DNA of 45,128 bases, taken from positions 1 through 45,128 of the forward strand of contig NZ_FNPK01000023.1 of assembly GCF_900107285.1 (NCBI RefSeq), read 5' to 3'. The position numbers were made by a program, and so were the translations under genes. Below the pieces are notes generated by a model. The model was not told the DNA's origin, searched no databases, and saw nothing but the letters and a program-made list of their open reading frames with translations. This document shows positions 26,015 to 34,760 of the stretch, piece after piece (the stretch's first letter is position 1; each line of letters starts with the position of its first letter). The DNA comes from Acinetobacter kyonggiensis (GTDB lineage: Bacteria > Pseudomonadota > Gammaproteobacteria > Pseudomonadales > Moraxellaceae).

Positions 26015-26044
26015 GACGTTTGCATAGCTTTTTTGGACGTTTAC
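26015..26044 (+). promoter_or_regulatory. putative AraC-type operator: two direct repeats 21 bp apart
   Basis: GACGTTTGC (26015-26023) and GACGTTTAC (26036-26044) repeat in the same orientation with a 21-bp period, two turns of the helix. AraC/XylS activators typically bind such direct half-sites upstream of the -35 region. The pair lies 66-95 bases before the alkM start. Confidence 0.55.
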
Positions 26045-26109
26045 AACTGTTATTGATTGCCCATTTCTAGAAATATAACGGTAGAACAAAAAATAGGGAA
26101 GTCGCCAGC

Positions 26110-27333
26110 ATGAATGCACCAGTAAATTTAAATCAAACAACAATTCAAACCCTGCCCATTGCTTCAGGTTTAGCACTGGATAAAAAACGCTATTGGTGGT
26201 TATTAAGCCCCGGTTTACCTGTCATTGGGATGGGGATTTTGGCTGGCTATCAGTTTGGTCCTAAAGCGACGAAAAAAATCTTTGCTTTGGGCGGGCCGTT
26301 ATTACTGCATGTGATTATTCCCAGTATTGATTATGTAGTTGGGACAGATAACAATAATCCCAGTGATGATCAAATTTCATCTTTGGTCGCTGACCCTTAC
26401 TATGACCGTATTGTAAAATTATTTATTCCTTTGCAAATGGCAGCAAATGTATTTGCAGGTTATGTGGTCAGTCGTAAAAGTACCTCGTTGCTTGATCAAA
26501 TCCTGTTGGGAGTTTCGATGGGAGCAATTAATGGTATTGGGGTCAATACTGCGCATGAGTTATCACACAGACCCAATAAAAAAGATCATTATCTTTCGCA
26601 TGCGACACTCATGCCACTGTTTTACAACCATTTTCGTGTAGAACATCCGTATGGACATCATAAACGTGCTGCAACCCCTGAAGATCCTGCATCGTCTAAA
26701 ATGGGAGAAACATTCTATGAGTTTTGGCCAAGAACAATTTTTGGTGGTCTAAAGTCTGCCGTTGAAATTGAAAGAAATCGTTTAAAACGTAAAGGATTAT
26801 CTTTTTTTAGTCCTCAAAATGAACTGTTTCAAGGTTGGGCGATGAGTGCTGGTTTTCATGCCACCATGTTGAAATTATTTGGTAAAGACATTATTCCATA
26901 TTTAGCAACACAGGCTTTTTATGGTGTGAGCTTGTTTGAAATTATTAACTATATTGAGCACTATGGTTTAATGCGTGATCAAAAAGAAGATGGCTCTTAT
27001 GCACGGACGATGCCAGAACATAGTTGGAATAATAATAACATTACCACCAACTTATTTTTATATCAGTTACAGCGCCATTCGGATCATCATGCTTATCCGA
27101 CACGTCCATTCCAAGCGTTACGTAATTTTGAACAAGCGCCTGAATTGCCAAGCGGTTATGCAACGATGTTATTGCCTGCATTAATTCCATCGTTATGGTT
27201 TAAAATGATGGATAAGCGAGTATTTGATCATTACGAAGGTGATTTAAATAAAGCCAATATTCATCCGAAACGCCGTGCAAAAATCTTTAAAAAATTTGGT
27301 GTAATTGATCGATTATTAAATAAAGAAGAATAG
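26110..27333 (+). CDS. alkM: alkane 1-monooxygenase (AlkB/AlkM type)
   Basis: A 407-residue integral membrane non-heme diiron hydroxylase that oxidises n-alkanes to 1-alkanols with rubredoxin as electron donor. The histidine boxes of the family are present: HELSH at 149-153, EHPYGHHKR with His179, His183 and His184, the intermediate NYIEHYGL motif, and the last box LQRHSDHH near 321-328. Hydrophobic helices at about 28-48, 58-75 and 102-120 and a pair near 129-150 match the six-helix topology. No rubredoxin or rubredoxin reductase gene is adjacent; in Acinetobacter these are usually elsewhere. A weak AGGGAAG ribosome-binding site precedes the ATG. Regulation is probably by the divergent AraC-type gene. 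Confidence 0.96.
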   Translation: MNAPVNLNQTTIQTLPIASGLALDKKRYWWLLSPGLPVIGMGILAGYQFGPKATKKIFALGGPLLLHVIIPSIDYVVGTDNNNPSDDQISSLVADPYYDRIVKLFIPLQMAANVFAGYVVSRKSTSLLDQILLGVSMGAINGIGVNTAHELSHRPNKKDHYLSHATLMPLFYNHFRVEHPYGHHKRAATPEDPASSKMGETFYEFWPRTIFGGLKSAVEIERNRLKRKGLSFFSPQNELFQGWAMSAGFHATMLKLFGKDIIPYLATQAFYGVSLFEIINYIEHYGLMRDQKEDGSYARTMPEHSWNNNNITTNLFLYQLQRHSDHHAYPTRPFQALRNFEQAPELPSGYATMLLPALIPSLWFKMMDKRVFDHYEGDLNKANIHPKRRAKIFKKFGVIDRLLNKEE

Positions 27334-27423
27334 ATGTGGTTCGCTTAACAGCGAAGTAAATTTATTCTAAGCAATGATGTGAAACATTGATTGAATAATA
27401 ATCGCAGAACATTGTAAATTATG

Positions 27424-27455
27424 GCAAAACCCAATCGGTTGATATTGGGTTTTGT
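27424..27455 (+). terminator. terminator of alkM
   Basis: Arms AAAACCCAAT and ATTGGGTTTT pair perfectly across a short loop containing CGGTTGAT, followed by a T-rich stretch. It lies about 90 bases after the alkM stop. Confidence 0.7.
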
Positions 27456-27616
27456 TATCAATTTTTTGATTTATATGAAAATAAAAATATTTTTAGATAA
27501 AATGTATTATCTGGGTTGTAATAAAACTTTAGAATTCACTGTAAAGTATCCGAAGCAATCGAGTGAAGTGCTTCCCTTGCAAATTTTTGATCAATCATTA
27601 ATTTTTTAATGATTGG

Positions 27617-27655
27617 AGAAAAAAAAGAGCCTTAGTAGACTCTTTTTATTTGAAA
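27617..27655 (-). terminator. terminator of the dicarboxylate transporter gene
   Basis: AAAAAGAG and CTCTTTTT arms enclose CCTTAGTAGA-like sequence, with long A and T runs on both sides. It lies just beyond the 3' end of the minus-strand transporter gene. Confidence 0.6.
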
Positions 27656-27665
27656 TAACAGAAAT

Positions 27666-28964
27666 TTATGACTGTTTTGATTTGTTTAATACTTCATCTA
27701 AAACTTCTTTATCTAAAGCATTATCCCAACGAGCAACGACAATGGTCGCACAGGCATTACCAACAAGGTTGGTCAATGCACGACACTCAGACATAAAGCG
27801 GTCAATGCCTAAAATGAGTGCCATACCTGCAACTGGTACAGCAGGTACAACCGATAGTGTCGCAGCTAGAGTAATAAAACCTGCACCAGTTACGCCTGCT
27901 GCACCTTTAGAACTCACCATTGCAACGAGCAATAATGCTACTTGTTCACCAATTGATAAATCTACATTACACGCTTGGGCAATAAATAAAGCGGCCATAG
28001 TCATATAAATATTAGTGCCATCAAGGTTAAATGAATATCCTGTTGGTATCACTAGACCTACTACAGATTTTTCACAGCCTGCTTTTTCCATTTTATGCAT
28101 AATAGAGGGTAAAGCCGCTTCTGAAGAACTGGTCCCCAAGACTAGCCATAATTCATCTTTAATATAACGGATAAGCGCTAAAATTGAGAAACCATTATAG
28201 CGAGCAACAGCACCTAAAATAATAAGTATGAATAACAGCGCAGTGATATAAAATGTCATAATAAGTAATAATAAATTACCAATAGCTTCAATACCATAGG
28301 CGCCAATTGTAAATGCCATTGCACCAAATGCGCCAATAGGAGCTAATTTCATTAGCATACCTACTAGGTAAAATACGGGTGCTGTCAGGTTATTTAAAAT
28401 ATCAACAATAGGACGACCACGATCACCAATTGCAGCTAGAGAAATACCAAATAAAACTGCGACGAATAGAACTTGTAGAATACTTCCTTCAGCTAAAGGG
28501 CTAATTAAAGTCTTTGGAATAATATTCATGAAAAAATCGACTAATGTCGCATCGTGCGCTTTTTCTATATAACCCGCGACTTTGTCATTTGCTAGAGTAG
28601 TTGGATCAATATTCAAGCCTTTACCAGGTTGAATAATGTTTGCCACAATCATGCCTATAACAAGTGCAAGTGAAGAAAAAGTAAAGAAGTACAACATTGC
28701 CTTACCCGTTACACGACCAACACGACTCATATTGGTCATACTGGCGATACCAGTCACAACTGTTAAAAAGATTACAGGAGCAATAATCATTTTAACGATC
28801 TTAATAAAAGCATCCCCTAAAGGCTTTAAGCTTTCACCAAATTCTGGATAAAAATGTCCTAAAAGGATACCTAAGATAATTGCAAAGATGACCTGTACAT
28901 ATAAGATCTGATGAAACTTTTGTTTCTTCTTTATAACTTCTGGTTCAAGGGTACTGAAATCCAT
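27666..28964 (-). CDS. dctA: dicarboxylate/amino acid:cation symporter (DctA type)
   Basis: A 432-residue inner-membrane symporter of the DAACS family, importing C4-dicarboxylates such as succinate, fumarate and malate with protons or sodium. Family motifs are seen: [27 protein letters not shown], the serine-rich hairpin [36 protein letters not shown], and the re-entrant [23 protein letters not shown] and [16 protein letters not shown] segments. The latter favour DctA over GltP. The start is set at ATG 28964 because AAAAGG is spaced 10 bases from it; the ATG at 28973 is too near. Upstream lie an NtrC-type palindrome and a degenerate -24/-12 element. Confidence 0.9.
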   Translation of the reverse strand: MDFSTLEPEVIKKKQKFHQILYVQVIFAIILGILLGHFYPEFGESLKPLGDAFIKIVKMIIAPVIFLTVVTGIASMTNMSRVGRVTGKAMLYFFTFSSLALVIGMIVANIIQPGKGLNIDPTTLANDKVAGYIEKAHDATLVDFFMNIIPKTLISPLAEGSILQVLFVAVLFGISLAAIGDRGRPIVDILNNLTAPVFYLVGMLMKLAPIGAFGAMAFTIGAYGIEAIGNLLLLIMTFYITALLFILIILGAVARYNGFSILALIRYIKDELWLVLGTSSSEAALPSIMHKMEKAGCEKSVVGLVIPTGYSFNLDGTNIYMTMAALFIAQACNVDLSIGEQVALLLVAMVSSKGAAGVTGAGFITLAATLSVVPAVPVAGMALILGIDRFMSECRALTNLVGNACATIVVARWDNALDKEVLDEVLNKSKQS

Positions 28965-29023
28965 TATCTGCATACCTTTTACGATGGAAAGATTTTTAAA
29001 TTGCTAAAGTACTTAATCGCTCA

Positions 29024-29038
29024 GCAATATTGGTACTT
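29024..29038 (-). promoter_or_regulatory. degenerate sigma-54-like -24/-12 element
   Basis: On the minus strand AAGTACCAATATTGC aligns with the 15-base TGGCACGNNNNTTGC consensus: the TTGC at -12 is perfect, but only one G of the -24 GG is present. It would place the transcription start about 40 bases before the DctA-type start codon. DctA genes in several proteobacteria are sigma-54 dependent. Confidence 0.3.
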
Positions 29039-29161
29039 CAGAAAGGAGGAAAAAGAAGCATTGTAAAGAAGAAAAAGCCAACTTCATCATAAATTTTGGA
29101 AATACTAGTTTTGGAAATTATATCTTTAAGATATAAAAGTATATTTTGTTATGTTATAGTA

Positions 29162-29178
29162 GGCACCAATATGGTGCG
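29162..29178. promoter_or_regulatory. NtrC-type palindromic site
   Basis: GGCACCAATATGGTGCG contains the perfect dyad GCACCA-N3-TGGTGC. It matches the enterobacterial NtrC consensus (TGCACYA-N3-TGGTGCA) except for the outermost bases. It lies about 125-150 bases upstream of the -24/-12-like element, a usual enhancer distance. Confidence 0.5.
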
Positions 29179-29593
29179 TATAAATACATGTTTTATATGG
29201 CGTATTTTATAAATAGCTGTTTTGTAAAAATTAAATATAAAATGTTTATCTAAATTATAAAAGCATATAAGGTATATTGGTATTTTTTGTATGAATGATC
29301 TGAAGGGTGGAATTTAAGTAAATAATGAACTCACAATATTCATATTTTTTATTAGAATGGATTTATCACGGCTAAATTGAAGATTAGATTTTTATTGATG
29401 AAGTCTTTAAAGCAACTAAAATTGTATGAGCATAATGACATTTATACGAAACTCGGCTCTAAACCCCAAGCAAAAATATCCACTTTTAGAGTACTCAATT
29501 GAATATTAATTTAGATAAAATAGCCTAAGCAAACTAAACATTCACTTTAAAAAAGCATATAATTTCGTAAACCAACTATTTTCATCATTAAAA

Positions 29594-30064
29594 ATGACAC
29601 CAGCTTGTAAAGTTTTAAAATCAAATAAAATTGAATTTTCTATCCATGAATATGAGCACGATGTAAATGCTAAAAGTTTTGGATTAGAAGCTGCCGAAAA
29701 GCTTAATTTAGAAATACATGAAGTCTTTAAAACGTTATTGGTAACGGATAGCAAAAATTACTATGTAGCGGTTTTACCTGTTGCACATCAGTTAAGTTTA
29801 AAGAAAATTGCTGCGGCAGTTGGCGTAAAAAAATTACAGATGGCAGACCCTAAAGATGCCGAGCGTTTAACAGGCTATTTGGTGGGCGGTATTAGTCCAG
29901 TAGGGCAGAAAAAGCGTTTAAAAACAGTTGTCGATGGTTCAGCAGAATTATTAAATAAAATTTACGTTAGTGGTGGAAAACGAGGTTTAGATATTGGGGT
30001 AAAACCGCAAGATTTAGTCCATGTTTTGGGTGCTCAGTTTGCAGATGTTTTAGATCAAGATTAG
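29594..30064 (+). CDS. ybaK: Cys-tRNA(Pro)/Cys-tRNA(Cys) deacylase YbaK
   Basis: A 156-residue trans-acting editing enzyme that hydrolyses cysteine from mischarged tRNA(Pro). The YbaK/EbsC fold is clear: MTPACKVLKSNKIEFSIHEY at the start, GLEAAEKLNLEIHEVFKTLL, VAVLPVAHQLSLKKIAAAVG, and TGYLVGGISPVGQKKRLKTV, the signature loop GGISPxG of the family. The closing GGKRGLDIGVKPQDLVHVLGA fits YbaK rather than ProX. Single cytoplasmic domain, monocistronic. No strong ribosome-binding site is seen before ATG 29594, but the conserved N-terminus starts there. Confidence 0.92.
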   Translation: MTPACKVLKSNKIEFSIHEYEHDVNAKSFGLEAAEKLNLEIHEVFKTLLVTDSKNYYVAVLPVAHQLSLKKIAAAVGVKKLQMADPKDAERLTGYLVGGISPVGQKKRLKTVVDGSAELLNKIYVSGGKRGLDIGVKPQDLVHVLGAQFADVLDQD

Positions 30065-30410
30065 GGCGGGTCATAAAACGAGTCAAAAAATACCTCTTTA
30101 TACATGTCATCAGATTGGTATTTTTATCCTGAATTTTGATAAAAATATAAACCATGAATAATGTGTAGTAGATATTCACATGCCATGATTTACGGCATTC
30201 TTTGACTCTTTTTGCAAAGCATGATCATCCGTTTTTAATGGTTGGTTAATGACGAGAAAGTTATTGAGGCATCAATATGTTGCTAACATGCTTTAATGTG
30301 ATAAAAGCTGAATATAATTCACTTTTTTTGAATGTTACTAAATCAACAGATTAAGAAAGCCAGCATCATCCGTGCTTTAATAACAAGGTTGAATTTAAAG
30401 TGATTTACGC
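30065..30410. other. intergenic region before the cob unit, nothing specific seen
   Basis: No reading frame. I looked for a cobalamin riboswitch (conserved B12 box and GCCACTG) and did not find one. The segment must contain the promoter of the 2H phosphoesterase-cobUTCS unit. Confidence 0.5.
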
Positions 30411-31040
30411 GTGTTTTTAAAACCTTCTATGCCCGTTGTTCCTACCCTTACAGGGGATTATCCCGAATGGCATTGTGGTCGTGAGAATTTTTCATTGTGG
30501 TACATTGAAATTGAGCATCCAGAATTATTAGATTATTTAAATCAACTACGTGCAGATTTTTCCAAATTTTTATATACACCGAATAACCGCCAATTTCACA
30601 TTACTTTATTTGTCTGTGGTTTTATAACTGAACAAAACCCAGTTCTGGATGATGATTTTGGCATTGAAAAACTGCATCAGCACATTCAAGATTTAACTCA
30701 TCATTTTCCCAAGAAAATTCAATTAAAAACGGGTCGTATTAATAGCTTTGAGAGCGCTTTATTTGTCGAAATTATTGATGAAAATAATGTACTTTTAGAG
30801 TTGCGCAATATACTTGGACAAAGTTGTGCCGAAATTGCACCGCTTGACTATTGTCCACATTTAACTTTAGGTTTGTATCATCAAGATTTTGAAAGTGATT
30901 TAATTTTTAATCATATTAAAAGCATAGAACAAAAAAGTTTTGAATTTTCAGTGGATCAACTGACATTTGGTACATATCAGGCAAAAATATTACAAGGTCA
31001 GCTTTATCCGTTTCAGCAATTTAAATTGGAAAATGCATAA
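30411..31040 (+). CDS. 2H phosphoesterase / 2'-5' RNA ligase-like protein
   Basis: A 209-residue member of the 2H phosphoesterase superfamily, enzymes that act on 2',3'-cyclic phosphates or 2'-5' linkages. The two catalytic HxT motifs are visible: RQFHITLFVCG (His-Ile-Thr, about residue 64) and CPHLTLGLYH (His-Leu-Thr, about residue 147). The last codon overlaps the cobU start (TAATG), so the two are translationally coupled and this is the first gene of the cobalamin nucleotide-loop unit. Whether it acts in that pathway is unknown. The start is GTG 30411, with a weak ribosome-binding site; an ATG at 30429 is an alternative. Confidence 0.8.
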   Translation: MFLKPSMPVVPTLTGDYPEWHCGRENFSLWYIEIEHPELLDYLNQLRADFSKFLYTPNNRQFHITLFVCGFITEQNPVLDDDFGIEKLHQHIQDLTHHFPKKIQLKTGRINSFESALFVEIIDENNVLLELRNILGQSCAEIAPLDYCPHLTLGLYHQDFESDLIFNHIKSIEQKSFEFSVDQLTFGTYQAKILQGQLYPFQQFKLENA

Positions 31041-31555
31041 TGCAACTTATTTTAGGTGGCGCGCGTTCGGGTAAAAGTCGCTTTGCAGAGCAAATAGCAA
31101 AAGATTCAAATCTAAATGTGACTTATATTGCCACGGCACAAGCATTTGATCATGAAATGCAGGCGCGTATTGATCACCATCAAGCACAGCGTCCACAACA
31201 TTGGACTGTGATTGAAGAACCTTTATATCTAGCTGATTGTTTAATCGAGCTTGATCAACCCAATCAAGTAATTCTTATCGACTGCCTAACGCTATGGATG
31301 AGCAATTTGTTGATGCATGAAAATACTGAGTTACAGATGCAGCAATGCCAAAAGTTGTTGAATATTATCCCGATATTGCAGTCAGAGCTTATTTTAGTTA
31401 GTAACGAAACAGGTTTAGGTGTCATTCCGATGGGGGAAATTAGCCGTAAGTTTGTCGATGAATCTGGGCGTTTGCATCAACAGTTGGGGCAAATTGCCGA
31501 TAAAGTTGTATTTTGTGTTGCGGGTTTTCCCATGCTGTTAAAAGGAGAGAAGTAG
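31040..31555 (+). CDS. cobU: adenosylcobinamide kinase / adenosylcobinamide-phosphate guanylyltransferase
   Basis: Bifunctional enzyme that phosphorylates adenosylcobinamide and attaches GMP, giving AdoCbi-GDP for nucleotide-loop assembly. The P-loop GGARSGKSRFAE is at residues 6-17, followed by YIATAQAFDHEMQARIDHHQ, containing the guanylylated-histidine region, and ILIDCLTLWMSNLL. The C-terminal VSNETGLGVIPMGEISRKFVDE is typical of CobU/CobP. The 171-residue length is normal. Its ATG overlaps the stop of the preceding gene, and its stop overlaps the GTG of cobT by one base (TAGTG), so the unit is tightly coupled. Confidence 0.95.
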   Translation: MQLILGGARSGKSRFAEQIAKDSNLNVTYIATAQAFDHEMQARIDHHQAQRPQHWTVIEEPLYLADCLIELDQPNQVILIDCLTLWMSNLLMHENTELQMQQCQKLLNIIPILQSELILVSNETGLGVIPMGEISRKFVDESGRLHQQLGQIADKVVFCVAGFPMLLKGEK

Positions 31556-32607
31556 TGAACTGGTGGTTGGATACGTGTAAAACGCCAAGTGCGGAAGCAA
31601 AACAATTGGCGGAAGAACGTCAATTACAATTGACCAAACCGACAGGTTCATTATCTGAACTTGAAAATATTGCGGTGCTATTGGCAAGTTTACAAGACAA
31701 TCCACGCCCCAATGTGGATCGACCTTGGATCACTATTTTTGCTGGCGATCATGGTGTGATGGCAGAAAATATTTCTGCCTATCCACAAGCGGTCACCCGT
31801 CAAATGCTGCAAAACTTTACCACTGGCGGTGCATGTATTAGCGTGATTGCCAAAGAATATCAGGCAAAACTGCAAGTGATTGACTGTGGTTCAGTGGGTG
31901 ATGCCTATGAGTATGCAGGCGTAGAGCGTCATTGTATTGCTTCGGGCACAGCAAACTTTGCTAAACAGGTAGCGATGACTGAAGCGCAATGTATGGCAGC
32001 GATGGATTTAGGGCGTAAAAGTGTTGAAGATGCGGTTGCTTATGGCGCATCTATTTATGTCGCAGGGGAAATGGGCATTGGCAATACTTGTTCAGCTTCA
32101 GCGGTTGCATGTTTTTTATTGAATGAACCCGCAGAACAGTTAACGGGTGTGGGAACTGGGATCCGTGAAGAACAGCTCATTCATAAGAAAAATGTCATTA
32201 ATCAGGCTTTGGCTTTGCATCAAGATTATGTCGTTCAGGATGCCTTTAAAGCACTGTGCGCAGTTGGTGGTTTGGAAATAGCAGCAATCACAGGTGCTTA
32301 TATCCGCTGTGCCCAACTTGGACTACCTGTAGTTGTGGATGGTTTTATTACCACAGTTTCAGCACTGGTGGCAGTCCGTTTAAATTCTGCTGTTCGTGAG
32401 TGGATGTTGTTTGGACACCAGTCAGCAGAATATGGTCATCGTCGATTATTAGAGCAACTTCAGGCAAATCCTTTGCTCAAACTGAACTTACGTTTAGGAG
32501 AAGGTAGTGGTGCAGGAGCATCTTTAGGGCTGATTAAACTGGCATGTAGTCTTCATAATCATATGGCAACTTTTGCGGAAGCTGCCGTGATTGGTGAAAA
32601 AGTTTAA
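31555..32607 (+). CDS. cobT: nicotinate-nucleotide:dimethylbenzimidazole phosphoribosyltransferase
   Basis: Activates the lower-ligand base: transfers phosphoribose from nicotinate mononucleotide to 5,6-dimethylbenzimidazole or a related base, forming alpha-ribazole phosphate. The 350-residue sequence carries the CobT landmarks: RPWITIFAGDHGVMAENISAYP, VTRQMLQNFTTGGACISVIA, GEMGIGNTCSASAVACFLL, GTGIREEQL, the catalytic Glu region CAVGGLEIAAITGAY and the C-terminal LRLGEGSGAGASLGLIKLAC. The start is GTG 31555, with AGGAGA 7-10 bases upstream, overlapping the cobU stop. Third gene of the unit. Confidence 0.96.
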   Translation: MNWWLDTCKTPSAEAKQLAEERQLQLTKPTGSLSELENIAVLLASLQDNPRPNVDRPWITIFAGDHGVMAENISAYPQAVTRQMLQNFTTGGACISVIAKEYQAKLQVIDCGSVGDAYEYAGVERHCIASGTANFAKQVAMTEAQCMAAMDLGRKSVEDAVAYGASIYVAGEMGIGNTCSASAVACFLLNEPAEQLTGVGTGIREEQLIHKKNVINQALALHQDYVVQDAFKALCAVGGLEIAAITGAYIRCAQLGLPVVVDGFITTVSALVAVRLNSAVREWMLFGHQSAEYGHRRLLEQLQANPLLKLNLRLGEGSGAGASLGLIKLACSLHNHMATFAEAAVIGEKV

Positions 32608-32636
32608 TTCTAGAATGATTGCATAGGGTATTACAG

Positions 32637-33245
32637 ATGTTAAAGATTGATTTATTGCGTCATGGTGAAACGACTTTAAGTCATACCTTACGGGGTTCTA
32701 CAGATGATGATTTGACCGAACTGGGTTGGTCGCAGATGCAGCAAACCATAGATCAATCTTTGCAGGCTTTTAGTCAGCAACAGGCGCAATGGGATGTAAT
32801 TTTTAGTTCACCCTTAAAACGCTGTCGTTTATTTGCCGAAACTGTCGCAGCACAGCAGCACACACCTATTTTTTATGATGCAGATTTACAAGAAATGCAT
32901 TTTGGTGATTGGGAAGCGCTGCCAACAAAAGTCATTTATGAAAATGAACCTGAATTACTGGCAAATTTTTGGCAACAGCCGACTGTATTTACACCGCCCA
33001 ATGCAGAAAATATGCAAAATTTTCATCAGCGAATCGCTAAAAGTATGGTCAATATGCAACAACAAATGTTGGAAAATAGTTGGCAACACGCTTTGGTGGT
33101 AACGCATGGCGGCGTGATTAAACTTCTGAAGTGCATCGCTTTGAATCATACGCTGGATGATATTCTTAAAATGAGCGCAGAATTGGGACAACTCAATTCT
33201 TTTGTCATTCAAGATAATGCTTCGGTACATTTGCTCAAGGAATAA
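32637..33245 (+). CDS. cobC: alpha-ribazole phosphatase (histidine phosphatase family)
   Basis: A 202-residue phosphoglycerate-mutase-like phosphatase. The catalytic RHG motif is at residues 8-10 (IDLLRHGETTLSHTLRGSTD). The second conserved Arg lies in IFSSPLKRCRLFAE, the Glu in FGDWEAL and the second His in VVTHGGVIK. In the cob cluster it would remove phosphate from alpha-ribazole-5'-phosphate or from cobalamin-5'-phosphate. The start ATG 32637 follows AGGGTATTAC and the conserved first strand begins there; an in-frame TTG at 32619 is disregarded. It is 29 bases after cobT and 2 bases before cobS. Confidence 0.9.
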   Translation: MLKIDLLRHGETTLSHTLRGSTDDDLTELGWSQMQQTIDQSLQAFSQQQAQWDVIFSSPLKRCRLFAETVAAQQHTPIFYDADLQEMHFGDWEALPTKVIYENEPELLANFWQQPTVFTPPNAENMQNFHQRIAKSMVNMQQQMLENSWQHALVVTHGGVIKLLKCIALNHTLDDILKMSAELGQLNSFVIQDNASVHLLKE

Positions 33246-33247
33246 TA

Positions 33248-34003
33248 ATGATGCCATTTTTGATTGCTTTACAGTTTCTCACGACATTTCCCATTCAGCT
33301 CAAAGAAATGCCAAGTAAACAGCAAAATGGTCAATCTTTACTGTTTTATCCATTGATTGGTTTGATGATTGGTGCAATTTTATTTGCCATAGCTTCCTTA
33401 TTACATGCACTACCCATTATTTTACTCAGCAGTTTAATTTTAGTGGTTTGGATTTGGCTCACAGGTGGCTTACATCTAGATGGATTGGCGGATACAGCAG
33501 ATGCTTGGGTCGGTGGTTTTGGCGATAAAGAACGTACTTTAGCAATTATGAAAGACCCAAGTTGTGGGCCAATTGGGGTGCTCAGTTTAATTATTTTATG
33601 TTTAATTAAATGGTCAGCAATTTATGTACTGATTGAACAGCAACATTATAGCGCCTTGATCCTTTTTCCAATATTGGGGCGTTTGGCACCACTATTTTTA
33701 TTTTTAACCACGCAATATGTGCGTGAAAAAGGCTTAGGTTCTTCCATTGCAGAATTTATTCCTAAAACTGTGGCGGTAATGGTTTTTGTACTCTGTTTAC
33801 TGGCATCAGCCTATTTCTCTTGGGTAGGTATTTTTACGGCAATGATCTTTATGGTGACTTTGATATATTTACGTCGTAAATTTATGCAGCGGATTGGCGG
33901 TATTACGGGAGATACAGTAGGTGCAAGTGTTGAAATTTGTGAAACAGTAAGTGTCTTTAGTTTTGTATTATTAATTTTTTATTTACCTATAAGTTGGATA
34001 TAA
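33248..34003 (+). CDS. cobS: adenosylcobinamide-GDP ribazoletransferase (cobalamin synthase)
   Basis: A 251-residue inner-membrane enzyme that joins AdoCbi-GDP with alpha-ribazole (phosphate), the last assembly step. Motifs seen are LQFLTTFPIQ at the start, the polar signature GGLHLDGLADTADAWVGGFG, ERTLAIMKDPSCGPIGVLSL and the closing RIGGITGDTVGASVEICETV. Five to seven hydrophobic helices are apparent. AAGGAA precedes ATG 33248; a second ATG follows immediately. Last gene of the coupled 2H-cobU-cobT-cobC-cobS unit. No corrin-ring genes are in the window, so the unit fits cobinamide salvage or late steps. Confidence 0.95.
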   Translation: MMPFLIALQFLTTFPIQLKEMPSKQQNGQSLLFYPLIGLMIGAILFAIASLLHALPIILLSSLILVVWIWLTGGLHLDGLADTADAWVGGFGDKERTLAIMKDPSCGPIGVLSLIILCLIKWSAIYVLIEQQHYSALILFPILGRLAPLFLFLTTQYVREKGLGSSIAEFIPKTVAVMVFVLCLLASAYFSWVGIFTAMIFMVTLIYLRRKFMQRIGGITGDTVGASVEICETVSVFSFVLLIFYLPISWI

Positions 34004-34066
34004 ATTTCTACTGAATTAAGCGTAATTAAATGACATAAAATTACGCCTATATTTAAAACTGAATGT

Positions 34067-34759
34067 TTATAAGTAAGTCACAGTAAATTGAATCATCATT
34101 GGCCCAAACAAAACCATAAAAATACCTGCAAGTACCATCGTTAAACAAGCCACTACGCCTTCTTCACGATTGCGCATAAAGGCTTTACTGGTTCCAAAAC
34201 CGTGTGCAGAATTGCCCAATGAAGCCCCTTGGGCAAATCGTGAATTAAGCTTTAAGCCAAGTAAAATAAGATCACCCATAGCAACACCAACGATGCCAGT
34301 AATCATGGTAAATAAAATCACCAGTTCAACCGATCCACCAATATTTGAAGTCAGTTCCATGGCAAAAGGTGTGGAAATAGAACGCGCCATTAAACTGTAA
34401 GATGTTTCTGGGTTAAAACTAAATAACTGTGCCAAATAAAATGAACTCACTACACCAGCAAACATTCCAATGATAATCCCCAAACTGATTGCAAGCGCAC
34501 GCGCTTTAATCACGTGTCGATATTCATAAATAGGAATAGCAAAGGCAATGGTTGCAGGGCCGAGCATCCAGATAATCCATTGGCTTTCAATCATATACGT
34601 ATCGTAGGAAACATGAAATATCAGCATAAATACAATGATAATAGAGGGTACAAAAATCCCAGGCGCTAAAAGCATATAGGGGTATTTTTTATGAAGCTGT
34701 TTAACCAGTACGTAGCAAATAAATGTGCCAATAAAGCATAGCATTGCAATTAAATTCAT
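34067..34759 (-). CDS. lrgB: LrgB/CidB family membrane protein
   Basis: A 230-residue polytopic membrane protein of the LrgB/CidB/YohK family. The typical signature is present: PYMLLAPGIFVPSIIIVF, LGPATIAFAIPIYEYRHVIK at about residues 66-85, ARSISTPFAMELTSNIGG, GNSAHGFGTSKAFMRNREEG and an even spread of about seven helices. Family members work with LrgA/CidA in murein hydrolase export control or as pyruvate/glycolate-linked transporters (plant PLGG1). It begins 1 base after the lrgA stop, so both are one unit. A LysR-type gene lies divergent of the pair, as in cid loci. Confidence 0.9.
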   Translation of the reverse strand: MNLIAMLCFIGTFICYVLVKQLHKKYPYMLLAPGIFVPSIIIVFMLIFHVSYDTYMIESQWIIWMLGPATIAFAIPIYEYRHVIKARALAISLGIIIGMFAGVVSSFYLAQLFSFNPETSYSLMARSISTPFAMELTSNIGGSVELVILFTMITGIVGVAMGDLILLGLKLNSRFAQGASLGNSAHGFGTSKAFMRNREEGVVACLTMVLAGIFMVLFGPMMIQFTVTYL

Positions 34760-34760
34760 C

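Larger units (their letters stand above)
28974..29593. other. 600-base intergenic region
   Basis: No protein-coding frame is supported. It holds the leader and likely regulatory sites of the DctA-type gene on the minus strand (listed separately), then very AT-rich DNA, then the leader of the ybaK gene. Confidence 0.5.

Noticed and set aside
27613..28008. Long frame opposite the DctA-type gene
   Set aside because: Mirror of a well-supported transporter gene; low-complexity composition typical of an antisense shadow.
30065..30410. Cobalamin riboswitch in front of the cob unit
   Set aside because: The B12 box and GCCACTG core are not present; only a short GCCAGCATCATC-like stretch was seen.
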